Of a stretch of DNA of 51,337 nt, positions 8,874-19,414 are shown one piece after another; the stretch's first letter is position 1; every line of letters begins with the position of its first letter. Under the pieces are notes generated by a model. That model had not been told where the DNA came from. It ran no database searches and was given only the letters and a program-made list of their open reading frames with translations. Made by a program: the position numbers and the translations under genes. The DNA comes from Anaerovibrio sp. GTDB lineage: Bacteria > Bacillota > Negativicutes > Selenomonadales > Selenomonadaceae. The DNA lies in the NCBI RefSeq assembly GCF_024697385.1, contig NZ_JAILFV010000006.1, positions 1 through 51,337 on the forward strand, in the 5' to 3' direction.

Positions 8874-9911
8874 ATGTGGAGTTTATTTGGTGGATTATCC
8901 CACGATATGGGTATTGATTTGGGTACTGCAAACACTTTGGTACATGTTAAGGGCAAGGGTATTGTGTTGCGTGAACCATCTGTTGTTGCCATAAAAAGTG
9001 AAAATGGTGAAGTCCTGGCGGTAGGTGATGATGCAAAGCGCATGATCGGCCGTACTCCGGGCAGCATTATTGCTATCCGTCCTATGAAGGATGGTGTTAT
9101 AGCAGATTTTGATGTTACCCAGGCAATGCTGAAGTATTTCATCCGCAAGGCCATGAATGCAAAATCATTTGTTCGTCCAAGGGTCGTTGTGGGGGTTCCA
9201 TCAGGTGTCACTGAGGTTGAAAAGAGAGCAGTTATTGACGCTGCTCAGCAGGCAGGTGCCCGCGAAGCATATCTTATTGAGGAGCCTATGGCCGCAGCTA
9301 TTGGTGCTGGTCTTCCGGTTGAGGAGGCTACCGGTTCCATGGTGGTAGATATCGGCGGTGGTACTACTGAAATAGCAGTTATTTCCCTGGGTGGTATTGT
9401 TACCAGCTGTTCAATCCGTATTGGCGGAGATGAGATGGATTCATCCATCATCCAGTATATTAAGCGGGAATACAATCTGATGATTGGTGAGCGTACTGCT
9501 GAGGAAATCAAGATCAGCATAGGTTCTGCCATTGTTAATGTTGAAAATGAAAAAACCATGGATATCCGTGGCCGTGACCTTGTAAGTGGTCTGCCAAAGA
9601 CACTTAATATCAAGGCCAGTGAAATCCGTGATGCTCTTAGTGAACCTGTATACAAGATCATAGATGCTGTTAAGAGCACTTTGGAAAAGACTCCACCTGA
9701 GCTGGCAGCTGATGTAATGGATCATGGCATAATGATGACAGGTGGCGGCTCCCTGCTCAGCAATCTCGATAAGCTGCTGAGCAATGAGACAGGTATGCCT
9801 GTATTGGTTTCCGAGGATGCATTATCCTGTGTAGGTGAAGGTACCGGGCGTTCCCTGGAAAACATTGAATTGTTGAAGCGGGTTGTTATGACTACAAAGA
9901 AGTTGAGATAA
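8874..9911 (+). CDS. mreB: rod shape-determining protein MreB
   Basis: [58 protein letters not shown]. Confidence 0.97.
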   Translation: MWSLFGGLSHDMGIDLGTANTLVHVKGKGIVLREPSVVAIKSENGEVLAVGDDAKRMIGRTPGSIIAIRPMKDGVIADFDVTQAMLKYFIRKAMNAKSFVRPRVVVGVPSGVTEVEKRAVIDAAQQAGAREAYLIEEPMAAAIGAGLPVEEATGSMVVDIGGGTTEIAVISLGGIVTSCSIRIGGDEMDSSIIQYIKREYNLMIGERTAEEIKISIGSAIVNVENEKTMDIRGRDLVSGLPKTLNIKASEIRDALSEPVYKIIDAVKSTLEKTPPELAADVMDHGIMMTGGGSLLSNLDKLLSNETGMPVLVSEDALSCVGEGTGRSLENIELLKRVVMTTKKLR

Positions 9912-9912
9912 T

Positions 9913-10845
9913 ATGAGCAAAATTCGACAGAATCATGATTCGCGCAAGGCAAATTGGGTATTGGCTGCTGTTGCTGTCGGTGTATTTCTGTTAATTTTTC
10001 TGGCAGCCAGAGGCACATTAAACCCTGTTCTTACCAATTCGACTGTTATATCTGCATTGGCTCCCTTTCAGCGGGCTATTTCCTGGGTAGAGGCCAAGGT
10101 AAATGGTGCTGCTACTTTCGTGTGGGATGTTACCATGGTATATTATCAGAATAATGAGCTGCGGGAAGAGGTTTTGGCCCTTAGACAGCAAAATCTTCAG
10201 GCTGAGGAATATGTGGCTGAGAATATCCGCCTGCGTGAAATGCTTCATTATAAGCAGTCTGCCGTTCAGTTTGATTTGCTTCCGGCGAAGGTTATTGGCC
10301 GTGAGTCAGCAACCTGGACCAGTGTAATCAGTGTAAACAGGGGTACCTCTGATGGTGTAGCTGTAAATATGCCTGTTATAACTGAAAAAGGTCTTGTGGG
10401 TGTTGTTACTGAGGTTACACCGAATGCTGCCCAGGTACAGCTGCTGTTGGATTCCCGTTTTTCAGTGGGAACGCTGGTACAGCGGTCTGAATCCAGGGTC
10501 GCAGGTATAGTACAGGGTAATCCCAGTGATGCCATGCTGCCACAGATGATTAATATTCCAAGAAATTCTGATATTGTTGAAGGAGATACCATTGTTACCT
10601 CAGGCTTTGGAGGTGTCTTCCCCAAGGGGCTGATGGTTGGCTCCGTGGCCTCCATCAAAAATGATAACGGTGGATTGCTCGATATAGCATATTTATATAC
10701 ATCAGTGGATTTCCAGCGGTTGGAGGATGTTATGATAATAACTGCTTCAAGGGAAGCCCCGCCACAGCCGTTGATACCGCCTGAGCAGACTCCGGGAACT
10801 GAGACTGATAAGGCCGGAAATCCAATAAATGAGGGTGGAAAATAA
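9913..10845 (+). CDS. mreC: rod shape-determining protein MreC
   Basis: Signal anchor, coiled coil, AKVIGRESATWTSVISVNRGTSDGV, VTSGFGGVFPKGLMVG. Confidence 0.95.
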   Translation: MSKIRQNHDSRKANWVLAAVAVGVFLLIFLAARGTLNPVLTNSTVISALAPFQRAISWVEAKVNGAATFVWDVTMVYYQNNELREEVLALRQQNLQAEEYVAENIRLREMLHYKQSAVQFDLLPAKVIGRESATWTSVISVNRGTSDGVAVNMPVITEKGLVGVVTEVTPNAAQVQLLLDSRFSVGTLVQRSESRVAGIVQGNPSDAMLPQMINIPRNSDIVEGDTIVTSGFGGVFPKGLMVGSVASIKNDNGGLLDIAYLYTSVDFQRLEDVMIITASREAPPQPLIPPEQTPGTETDKAGNPINEGGK

Positions 10846-11336
10846 TGAAAAAATTTCTGGCCTGGCTATTATTTGTTATTTTGGTATATGCGTTCCAATC
10901 CTCATTCATGCCTTTATTCTATTTTCATGGAATCGGGCCGGATCTTCTGTTGCTCGTGACAGGCTCTGTGGGCTTTTTGACAGACCGAAATAAAGGCTGT
11001 TTTGCCGGATTTTTGTTTGGCCTGTTTGAGGATCTGGCATCAGGTACATTTTTGGGAATAAATACCTTTACCAAGATGATTATAGGCTATGTATGTGGAA
11101 TTTTTTCCAAAAGGGTTCTTAATGACAGCTTTGGTCTGCCGGTAGTCGCTTCAGTTCTGAATACTGTTTTTAGCTTTATCGTCATTGAGATTATTATGCT
11201 TTTGCTGGGATACAGCTTTGATTGGCTGGCACATTTTCAATTCAAGCTAGCACCCCTTATCTGTTATAATTTGGTTTTTGCATGGCCGGTTCACTGTATT
11301 GTCAGATGGATGTGGAATAAAACATCTGATATGTAA
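10845..11336 (+). CDS. mreD: rod shape-determining protein MreD
   Basis: Polytopic 163 aa, position after mreC, start overlaps mreC stop (TAATG). Confidence 0.9.
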   Translation: MKKFLAWLLFVILVYAFQSSFMPLFYFHGIGPDLLLLVTGSVGFLTDRNKGCFAGFLFGLFEDLASGTFLGINTFTKMIIGYVCGIFSKRVLNDSFGLPVVASVLNTVFSFIVIEIIMLLLGYSFDWLAHFQFKLAPLICYNLVFAWPVHCIVRWMWNKTSDM

Positions 11337-11451
11337 TGTAAAGCGATATGTTAATGGGACCGGAATAACATGGGGAAACAGGCAGCAACAATTTATTTGA
11401 TTTATCCGGGGCACTGGATGGTGCCTTCCGTTGTAGTGGGAGTTTTTTCTG

Positions 11452-13389
11452 GTGAATACGAATGATATAGAGTTTGGTGGGCGCCTAAAGGTAATCGGTA
11501 TTATAATAATACTGATTATTACGGTGCTTATTGGCCGTATGGGGTATTTGCAGATATATAAAGGCGAATATTATTCTCATCTGGCAGATGGTAACAGAAT
11601 ACGCATTGTGCCTGCAGTAGCTCCCCGGGGAAATTTCTATGACCGGAACGGAGTGCTGCTGGTCACCAACAGACCGGGCTTTGCTGTTTCTTTGCTTCCA
11701 TTGACGGAGCCGATTTCAGACGATGTAATCAATCGACTTTCATTGTTATTAAAGGTATCCAGAGATGATATAAAAAAGAAGATTGACAGTCATGTGGGAT
11801 TTGATCCCATAAGAATAAAAACTGGCATAGGTCCTGAAATTTACAGTATTATCGCTGAACAAAAGGATTTGTATCCTGGAGTTGTAATCGAAGTACTGCC
11901 AATTCGTGAGTATGTTTTTAAAGAGCAGGCAGTACATGTTTTTGGGTATGTCAGTGAAATAAACGATGAGGAGCTGGAGGCCAAAAAGGATTCGGCCCAT
12001 AAGTATAAAATGGGTGATATCATAGGTAAGGCAGGCCTTGAGCGCGTTTATGATGTGGAACTCCGTGGCAAGGATGGCGGAGAGCAGGTAGAGGTTGATG
12101 TTACCGGCAAGCCGGTGGATGTTTTGGGAAAGAAATATCCTGTGCCGGGGTGTGATCTTGTCCTTACACTGGATAAGGATATTCAGGCTGCCGCTGAAAA
12201 GGCAGTGGATGAGCAGCTGGTGGCAGTCGGGGCCAAGGCGGCGGCTGTTGTGGTAATGAATCCACAGACCGGTGAAGTGTTGGCCATGGTCAGCCGTCCT
12301 TCCTTTGATCCAAATCTGTTTGTAGGTGGAATATCCTCAAAAAATTGGAATGTCATCAATAATAATCCAAATCATCCTATGGACAACAAGGCGATTACCG
12401 GTGAATATCCTCCGGGGTCGACCTTCAAGATAGTAACTGGTACAGCTGCTCTGGCGGAGCATGTTGTAACCCCTGAGGAAAAGATTTATGATTCCGGTAA
12501 GCACTGGATTGTAGATAAGGGCAACGCAGACGGTGAAGCCTTGGGCTATATTAATTTTGAGGAAGCCATGGCTCATTCCGATAATGTATATTTTTACGAA
12601 ATGGGCAACCGCCTGGGAATTGACAGGCTGGAAAAATATTCCAGGATGTTTGGCCTTGGGAAGCCTACCGGCATCAACCTGTTGTTTGAGGCCGAGGGCA
12701 TAGTGGCATCCCAGTCCTATAAGAGGAAGGTCTTTGATGATGACTGGTATTTGGCAGAGACATTCGATGCTGCCATAGGCCAGGGATTTAATTCAGTTAC
12801 CCCGATACAGGCTGCAATGGTTATGGGGCAGATTGCCGCAGATGGCCAAAGGTTTAAGCCTTATCTGGTAAATAAGATTATTGACCAGGATGGCAAGGTG
12901 GTAAAGCAATTCAAACCGGAAAAGGTTGGTGAGCTGGATGTGCCGCTTGAATACATCAGGCTGGTACAAAAGGGATTAAAGGGAGTTACCAAGTTTGGAA
13001 CAGCTGCATCAGCTTTCTATAATTATCCTGTTGATATAGCAGGTAAGACAGGTACAGCTGAGAATCCTCATGGTCGTGACCATGGCTGGTTTGTTGCCTA
13101 TGGTCCCTTTAATAACCCTAATATAGTGGTTGCTGTTATTGTTGAGCAGGGTGGTTATGGTTCGGCCTCCGCTGTGCCAATAGGCAGGAAGATACTGGAT
13201 GCAGCCTTCCATCTCACGGATCCGTCAAAGGATAAGAAAGCTCCTTCGGTGAAGAATCAGGTCAATGGGCAGCAAGATAACAAATCCGATAAGAACAATT
13301 CCAAGGAAAAGTCTCCGGCACAGCCTGCTGTGGTGAATAATGCACCTGTGCCAGGAAAGGAAAATGATACAGATGGACTGAAAAGATAA
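11452..13389 (+). CDS. mrdA: penicillin-binding protein 2 (elongasome transpeptidase)
   Basis: RGNFYDRNGVLLVTNRPG, YPPGSTFKIVTG (SxxK), AHSDNVYF (SxN), AGKTGTAE (KTG). Confidence 0.96.
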   Translation: MNTNDIEFGGRLKVIGIIIILIITVLIGRMGYLQIYKGEYYSHLADGNRIRIVPAVAPRGNFYDRNGVLLVTNRPGFAVSLLPLTEPISDDVINRLSLLLKVSRDDIKKKIDSHVGFDPIRIKTGIGPEIYSIIAEQKDLYPGVVIEVLPIREYVFKEQAVHVFGYVSEINDEELEAKKDSAHKYKMGDIIGKAGLERVYDVELRGKDGGEQVEVDVTGKPVDVLGKKYPVPGCDLVLTLDKDIQAAAEKAVDEQLVAVGAKAAAVVVMNPQTGEVLAMVSRPSFDPNLFVGGISSKNWNVINNNPNHPMDNKAITGEYPPGSTFKIVTGTAALAEHVVTPEEKIYDSGKHWIVDKGNADGEALGYINFEEAMAHSDNVYFYEMGNRLGIDRLEKYSRMFGLGKPTGINLLFEAEGIVASQSYKRKVFDDDWYLAETFDAAIGQGFNSVTPIQAAMVMGQIAADGQRFKPYLVNKIIDQDGKVVKQFKPEKVGELDVPLEYIRLVQKGLKGVTKFGTAASAFYNYPVDIAGKTGTAENPHGRDHGWFVAYGPFNNPNIVVAVIVEQGGYGSASAVPIGRKILDAAFHLTDPSKDKKAPSVKNQVNGQQDNKSDKNNSKEKSPAQPAVVNNAPVPGKENDTDGLKR

Positions 13390-13437
13390 ACGAATGCTGA
13401 TTCTAGAATAAATTTATGGCAGATAGGTGGGGAGAGC

Positions 13438-14076
13438 ATGAGCAAGGATTTAATAACAATAAAAGGTGGTAAGGATGGCTTTCGCCTGTTGGTTGACAGC
13501 TCTGCCAGCATGGAACAGATTGAAGCTGAAATTAAAAAGAAGTTGGAGGCCAATCCGGGATTTTTTCCTGAAGGTACTAAATTCGAGCTGGAAGTGGCCG
13601 ATCTGGATCGTTCCGTGAAAAAGGGAATCGATCAGCTGTTGAGTCAACACGGACTAGGTATTGAAAAGTCCGGGAAAAAAGCTCAACCCAGATATACCGG
13701 GGCGCGGGAGAATCATCCAAGACCTGTTGCCCAGGAGCAGCCCGTCGTTCAGGAAATGATGGTAATCAATCATACAATCCGTGGTGGCGAAGAAATATCC
13801 AGCAAAAGTTCAGTGCTTATTTGCGGTAATGTTAATCCCGGAGCACAGATTATTGCCGGTGGAAGTATTGATATCCGTGGCACCTGTCGTGGTACAGTCC
13901 ATGCCGGTGCGTGGGGTGATACCAATGCTGTGATAATAGCTGATAGGCTCATGCCTACTCAGATTCGCATAGCAAACCTTATTGCCCGGTCCCCGGACAA
14001 TATGGAAAAAAATGATTTTGCTGAGCGGGCATACATTAAAGATGGAAAAATTATAATTGAACCAATAGAAAGGTAG
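13438..14076 (+). CDS. minC: septum site-determining protein MinC
   Basis: RGGEEISSKSSVLICGNVNPGAQIIAGGSIDIRGTCRGTVHAGA; followed by minD. Confidence 0.95.
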   Translation: MSKDLITIKGGKDGFRLLVDSSASMEQIEAEIKKKLEANPGFFPEGTKFELEVADLDRSVKKGIDQLLSQHGLGIEKSGKKAQPRYTGARENHPRPVAQEQPVVQEMMVINHTIRGGEEISSKSSVLICGNVNPGAQIIAGGSIDIRGTCRGTVHAGAWGDTNAVIIADRLMPTQIRIANLIARSPDNMEKNDFAERAYIKDGKIIIEPIER

Positions 14077-14086
14077 GATTGTTTAG

Positions 14087-14890
14087 ATGAGTGAGGTTAT
14101 TGTTGTTACTTCCGGTAAGGGTGGTGTAGGCAAGTCCACAACTACGGCAAATCTTGGTGTTGGCTTGGCGATGCGTGGTCAGAAGGTAGTATTGATCGAT
14201 ACAGATACAGGCCTTAGAAATCTTGATTTGCTTCTGGGACTTGAAAACCGGATTATGTACGACCTGGTAGATGTAATTGAAGGCCGTGTGGAAATCAGAA
14301 AGGCACTGGTTCGTCATAAGAAGTATGAAAATCTTCAGCTATTGCCTACTTCCCAGGTAAAGGATAAATCAGCTGTAAATCCTGCGGACCTGATGGCACT
14401 TTGCGATGAGTTGCGCAAGGAATATGATTATGTAATCATTGATTGCCCGGCAGGTATTGAGCAGGGCTTTAAGACAGCAATTGCCGGTGCGGACACAGCG
14501 ATTGTTGTTACCATGCCTGAAGTATCGGCAGTAAGGGATGCTGATAAGATAATCGGTGAGCTGGGACGCTCCGAAAAAGACAATATCAAGCTGATTATCA
14601 ACAGAATCCGTCCAGCCATGGTCAGCAGCGGTGAAATGATGGATATGGATGATATCAATGACATATTGGCAATTAAGTGTATCGGTCAGGTTCCTGATGA
14701 TATCAAGGTTGTTACATCAGCAAACCGCGGTGAGCCGGTAGTTGGGGACAATGATTCCGAGGCCGGCAGGGCATACGCCAATATTGTTGGTCGCATTATG
14801 GGTGAGGATATTCCTTTTTTGGAATTTGAAAAGCAGGGCTTTTTCACCAAATTGAAAAAGGCTTTTGGAATTTTAGGGGGGGAGAAATAG
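14087..14890 (+). CDS. minD: septum site-determining ATPase MinD
   Basis: VVTSGKGGVGKSTTTANLG deviant Walker A; C-terminal FFTKLKKAFGILG amphipathic helix. Confidence 0.98.
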   Translation: MSEVIVVTSGKGGVGKSTTTANLGVGLAMRGQKVVLIDTDTGLRNLDLLLGLENRIMYDLVDVIEGRVEIRKALVRHKKYENLQLLPTSQVKDKSAVNPADLMALCDELRKEYDYVIIDCPAGIEQGFKTAIAGADTAIVVTMPEVSAVRDADKIIGELGRSEKDNIKLIINRIRPAMVSSGEMMDMDDINDILAIKCIGQVPDDIKVVTSANRGEPVVGDNDSEAGRAYANIVGRIMGEDIPFLEFEKQGFFTKLKKAFGILGGEK

Positions 14891-15151
14891 ATGCTAGGTT
14901 CATTGATGCAGATTTTCAGGTCAGAGAAATCCGGCAAGGTAGCAAAGAAAAGACTACAGATGGTACTTATCCAGGATAGGGCCAATGTTTCTCCAGAAGT
15001 TATGGCACAGCTTCGTGACGACATTATTCAGGTTATTTCAAAATATATGGTTATTGATAAAACCGATATGGAAATATCCCTGGAGAATGTGGATGATTCT
15101 GTAGCACTTGTTGCCAATATTCCAGTACAAAATATGAAACACCACAAATAA
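14891..15151 (+). CDS. minE: cell division topological factor MinE
   Basis: 86 aa, AKKRLQMVLIQDRANVSPEVMAQLRDDIIQVISKYMVID. Confidence 0.96.
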   Translation: MLGSLMQIFRSEKSGKVAKKRLQMVLIQDRANVSPEVMAQLRDDIIQVISKYMVIDKTDMEISLENVDDSVALVANIPVQNMKHHK

Positions 15152-15152
15152 T

Positions 15153-15307
15153 CATAACGAGATATAGCAGCCTCCTTCTCCCTGCAGGTCGGCAAACAAA
15201 TCATGACGGGGAGCATTCCCCATGTTTCATGGGCTTAAAAAGCTGGTAGTCTTGTTCAGATGCCAATGGGAAATTTTCTTCCGGAGAAGAAGGACCTGAA
15301 CAATGGG
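15153..15307 (+). repeat. Intergenic structured repeat, copy C (degenerate)
   Basis: CATAACGAGATATAGCAGCCTCCTTCTCC...GGGGAGCATTCCCC...TTCTTCCGGAGAAGAAGGACCTGAACAATGGGG: same order of hairpins and end motif, substituted sequence. Confidence 0.6.
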
Positions 15308-15337
15308 GGCATGGATTATCTGTAGTGAAACGAAAAA

Positions 15338-15373
15338 GAGGAGCTGGCTCAGGCTGGTTCCTCATTTTTTTTT
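15338..15373 (+). terminator. Rho-independent terminator downstream of minCDE
   Basis: GAGGAGCTG GCTCAGGC TGGTTCCTC then A and T9. Confidence 0.8.
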
Positions 15374-15577
15374 GAATCGATATTGTTCTTTGTTTTGGTT
15401 CATGATACTATGTATTAGTTATTATGAGGTTAAAGCTGTAGCTTGTCTTTGCAGGCTGGGCAAAAAGACCATAACAGGCAGGGGGCATATGCACCCTTTT
15501 ATGGTATGCAAAGCCGGCTCCCCCGGTAAAACTTCATCATAATTGTACTGGAATACAAATCCTTGGAGGGTCTGATT

Positions 15578-16687
15578 TTGTTTATAAATAAAAAGCTGAG
15601 GAAAGTGGATGTTGCACTGGTTGTGTCAGTAACAGCAATTATTATTATGAGCCTTATTACCATAGGAAGTGCAACTCATATAAATACACCATCAGATGAC
15701 AGATATTGGTTTTTGCAGCGCCAGGGAATTTTTACCCTGATAAATGTGGGGATGATTATATTCTTCATGAATTTTGACTATAAAATGCTGCAAATATATG
15801 GAAAAAAAATATATATATTCAATTTAATCATGCTGCTGGCCGTCATGTTTCTGGGGCAGTCGGCTTTGGGGGCACAGCGCTGGATTCAGCTTGGGCCGAT
15901 ATCCCTGCAGCCGTCAGAGTTTTCCAAGATAATGATGATAATATGTATGGCGTCAGTGTTCCAGGACAAGATCGGCAAGCTGAATACCTTTTCCGATTTA
16001 CTTCCCCTGCTGGGGTATGTAGGTCTTCCTTTTTTACTGGTGTTAAAACAGCCTGATTTGGGAACATCACTGGTATTTATTGCTATTTTCCTTGGGATGA
16101 TATTTGCCTGCGGCGTAAATCTTAAACTGCTGTTCTGGATGTTTTCCGCAGCGGTTGCCTGTGCGCCTCTGCTATGGATGTTTGTCCTGAAGGAATACCA
16201 AAAAATGCGCATCATGGTATTTATTGATCCAAATGTAGATCCACTGGGGTCGGGGTATCATATCATCCAATCCAAGATAGCAATAGGATCGGGAATGTTA
16301 TTTGGCAAGGGCCTGTTTTCCGGAACCCAGAGTCAGCTGAACTTCCTTCCGGAAAATCATACGGATTTTATATTTGCAGTAGTCGGTGAAGAGCTTGGCT
16401 TTATCGGTACCACATTTTTGCTATTGATGTACCTGATTCTTATGTGGCGTGGAATCAAGATTGCCCAGCAGGCCCAGGACACCTTTGGCATGCTGTTGGC
16501 TGTGGGCATTACCTCCATGCTGGCCTTCCATGTACTGGTTAATGTGGGAATGACAGCGGGAATCATGCCAGTTACCGGTATTCCGCTGCCTTTTATGAGT
16601 TATGGTGTCAGTGCTCTTACGACGAATATGTTGTCGGTGGCAATACTGCTTAATATTTATCTGCGGAACCAAAAATTACAATTTTAG
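15578..16687 (+). CDS. rodA: rod shape-determining protein RodA (SEDS glycosyltransferase)
   Basis: GAQRWIQLGPISLQPSEFSKI, LNFLPENHTDFIFAVVGEELGF, MPVTGIPLPFMSYG; GGAGGG at 15565-15570 favours TTG start 15578 over 15563. Confidence 0.95.
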   Translation: MFINKKLRKVDVALVVSVTAIIIMSLITIGSATHINTPSDDRYWFLQRQGIFTLINVGMIIFFMNFDYKMLQIYGKKIYIFNLIMLLAVMFLGQSALGAQRWIQLGPISLQPSEFSKIMMIICMASVFQDKIGKLNTFSDLLPLLGYVGLPFLLVLKQPDLGTSLVFIAIFLGMIFACGVNLKLLFWMFSAAVACAPLLWMFVLKEYQKMRIMVFIDPNVDPLGSGYHIIQSKIAIGSGMLFGKGLFSGTQSQLNFLPENHTDFIFAVVGEELGFIGTTFLLLMYLILMWRGIKIAQQAQDTFGMLLAVGITSMLAFHVLVNVGMTAGIMPVTGIPLPFMSYGVSALTTNMLSVAILLNIYLRNQKLQF

Positions 16688-16740
16688 ACTGGACCGGTGC
16701 AGCCGGACCGGTCAATGATTGTGCCATTTCTTTGGATGGT

Positions 16741-16769
16741 AAATGGGCTGGCTTATACAGCCCATTTTT
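16741..16769 (+). terminator. Rho-independent terminator downstream of rodA
   Basis: AAATGGGCTG GCTTATA CAGCCCATTTTT. Confidence 0.85.
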
Positions 16770-16812
16770 ATTCTTTATTTTCAATCGTGTCTATATAAAG
16801 GGAGTTTGAGCA

Positions 16813-18681
16813 ATGGTAAAATTAGAACCTGAAATCCTGCAGGCGGTAGAGAAGCCTGCCCGTTATACAGGTCATGAGCTGAATGCTGTGCATAAAAACT
16901 GGGATGAAGTCAGGTGTCATTTTGCCCTGGCCATGGCTGATACCTATGAGGTCGGCATGTCCAACCTGGGCCTGAAAATCCTGTATGAGGTGCTGAATAA
17001 CCGTGAGGATACCTTATGCGAACGGGTATATGCGCCCTGGACAGATATGGAAGCCATCATGCGTCAACGGGATATTCCCCTGTTTTCCCTGGAGAGCTTC
17101 AGGGAGATAAACAGCTTTGATTTTTTAGGATTTACCCTTCAGTACGAAATGATATATTCCAATGTCCTTAATATGCTGGATTTGGCAGGGATTCCGATTT
17201 GGGCTGAGGAACGCAGTGACAGAGATACCTTTGTGGTGGGTGGTGGCCCTACCGTATATAACACCGAGCCTATTTGTGATTTTTTTGATTTCTTTATATT
17301 AGGCGAAGGCGAGGAGGTTATTTCAGAAGTAGCGGCTGCCTTTGTGGCATGGGATAAAAACAGCCGCCCCGGTGGCAGAAAGGGGTTCCTGCGTGAGGTC
17401 GCAAAGCTGGAAGGCATATATGTTCCTTCCTTTTACAAGGTATCCTATGATGAGGCAGGAGGCTTCAAGTCCATTGAGCCTACAGAGCCTGAGGCAAGAG
17501 AGAAAATATACAAAAGGGTGGTAAAGGATCTGGACAAGGTGCATTTTGTGGAGAAACCTGTGATGCCGTATATTGGAATTGTCCATGACCGCATTATGCT
17601 TGAGCTTTTCAGGGGCTGTACCAGAGGCTGTAGATTTTGCCAGGCTGGAACATCCTATCGCCCTGTCAGGGAAAGAAGCAGGGAATATCTGCGTGAGCTG
17701 GCCCGTAAGCTGGTGGATTCCAGCGGATATAATGAAATGTCCCTGACCTCCCTGAGCTCGGCAGATTATTCCTGCCTTGGTGAGCTGGTGGATGATCTCT
17801 TTGCTGATTTTGAAGGGGAGAAGGTCAGCTTTTCCCTGCCATCATTGCGGATAGACAGCTTCTCCATAGATCTGGCTCACAAGATGCAGCAGGTCAGGAA
17901 AAGCGGACTTACCTTTGCTCCGGAGGCCGGTACCCAGCGTCTTCGTGATGTAATCAACAAGGGTGTCACCGAGGAGAATCTGATGACTGCAGTTGAGGCA
18001 GCCTTTAAGCAGGGTTGGAAGCAGGTAAAGCTGTATTTCATGATGGGACTGCCAACTGAAACAGATGAGGATATCATAGGGATTGCAGAACTGGCAGAAA
18101 AGGTAGCCCGTAAATACAAGGAAGTCACAGGTAAATGGGGAGTGACCATCACAATCAGTGTATCCTGTTTCGTTCCAAAGCCACATACACCTTTCCAGTG
18201 GTTTGGTCAGCTCCCTAAAGCTGAATTTGAGCGACGCCAAAGGCTGCTGAAGGAAAACATCAGGGAAAGGGCTGTAAAATTTCACTATCATGATGCCCGT
18301 GTCAGTGTCCTGGAAGGGGCGATATCACGGGGAGACCGCCGTTTGAGCAAGGTGATTTTCCAGGCCTGGAAGGATGGGGCCAAATTTGATGGCTGGACTG
18401 ACCTTTTTAAGGAGGATGTATGGCATGAGGCCTTTGAAAAATGTGGCATTTCCATGAAGGAATACAATGAGCGCCAGCGCAGTCTGGATGAGCCTTTGCC
18501 CTGGGAGCATACCACACCTGGTGTCAGTCGGGAGTTCCTTCGCCGGGAATATGACAAGGCTATGGCTGCCCGGCTTACTGAAGACTGCCGCCGCGGCAAA
18601 TGCTCCGGTTGCGGGGTTTGTCCATCCCTGAATGTGAGTATCAGGGATTGGAAAAGGGATGAGGTGAGGATTGATGTATAA
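16813..18681 (+). CDS. TIGR03960-like B12-binding-domain radical SAM protein (function unknown)
   Basis: Radical SAM motif CTRGCRFCQAG; C-terminal CRRGKCSGCGVCPS; followed by DUF2344 partner. Confidence 0.88.
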   Translation: MVKLEPEILQAVEKPARYTGHELNAVHKNWDEVRCHFALAMADTYEVGMSNLGLKILYEVLNNREDTLCERVYAPWTDMEAIMRQRDIPLFSLESFREINSFDFLGFTLQYEMIYSNVLNMLDLAGIPIWAEERSDRDTFVVGGGPTVYNTEPICDFFDFFILGEGEEVISEVAAAFVAWDKNSRPGGRKGFLREVAKLEGIYVPSFYKVSYDEAGGFKSIEPTEPEAREKIYKRVVKDLDKVHFVEKPVMPYIGIVHDRIMLELFRGCTRGCRFCQAGTSYRPVRERSREYLRELARKLVDSSGYNEMSLTSLSSADYSCLGELVDDLFADFEGEKVSFSLPSLRIDSFSIDLAHKMQQVRKSGLTFAPEAGTQRLRDVINKGVTEENLMTAVEAAFKQGWKQVKLYFMMGLPTETDEDIIGIAELAEKVARKYKEVTGKWGVTITISVSCFVPKPHTPFQWFGQLPKAEFERRQRLLKENIRERAVKFHYHDARVSVLEGAISRGDRRLSKVIFQAWKDGAKFDGWTDLFKEDVWHEAFEKCGISMKEYNERQRSLDEPLPWEHTTPGVSREFLRREYDKAMAARLTEDCRRGKCSGCGVCPSLNVSIRDWKRDEVRIDV

Positions 18682-19378
18682 GTACAGGGCACAGCTGACA
18701 AAGGGTGATGAAATAAGATATATTTCACATCTTGATTATGCCGGGGTCATGGAACGGGCCATACGCCGGGCGAAGCTACCGGCTGCCTACACAGAGGGCT
18801 TCAACCCGCATCTGAAAATGTCTTTTGCATCACCCCTTTCTCTTGGTGTAACCAGTGATGCCGAATATATGGATTTTGAACTGACCAAACCATTGTGCCA
18901 GCCTGAGGTTTTTGATAAACTCAGCAGCGCCCTGCCACCGGGAATCAGGCTTCTGAAACTGAAGCCGGTGAAGGAGCCAAAAGCCTGTCAGGGAAAAAAA
19001 CACAAGGCCCTTATGGCAGAAGTGGAGCAGGGGATATATGAAATACTGCTTCCCCTTCTTGGTGACTGGGATAAGGCCGTCAATGCAGTGAAGAGCTATA
19101 ATACAGCTTCCGAGGTTAATTATCATAGGGTAACGCCCAAAAAGACCAGGGATATAGAGGTCAAGCAATACATGGTTGAACCTGTGGCACTTTCCATGTC
19201 AGGAGATTTACTGAAGCTCACAATGAAAATAGCCATCACTCAGTCGGGAAGCATAAAACCCGCAGAAATCCTGGAAATTCTTGTGAAAACATATGGTTTG
19301 CCCGGTGATATGGGCAAGGCCCTGATTAACCGCAGCATGCTACTGGGACAGGGCAAGCCCCTTATTGACCTGGTGTAA
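18671..19378 (+). CDS. TIGR03936/DUF2344 radical SAM-associated protein
   Basis: YRAQLTKGDEIRYISHLDYAGVMERAIRRAKLPAAYTEGFNPHLKMSFASPLSLGV; start overlaps upstream gene. Confidence 0.88.
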   Translation: MMYKYRAQLTKGDEIRYISHLDYAGVMERAIRRAKLPAAYTEGFNPHLKMSFASPLSLGVTSDAEYMDFELTKPLCQPEVFDKLSSALPPGIRLLKLKPVKEPKACQGKKHKALMAEVEQGIYEILLPLLGDWDKAVNAVKSYNTASEVNYHRVTPKKTRDIEVKQYMVEPVALSMSGDLLKLTMKIAITQSGSIKPAEILEILVKTYGLPGDMGKALINRSMLLGQGKPLIDLV

Positions 19379-19414
19379 CGAGGGCCGATATTTTTTTGAG
19401 AGGAGGAAAGGTCT

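Noticed and set aside
15303-15542. 79-aa ORF after minE
   Set aside because: Runs through the degenerate repeat end and a T9 terminator; no RBS or homology.
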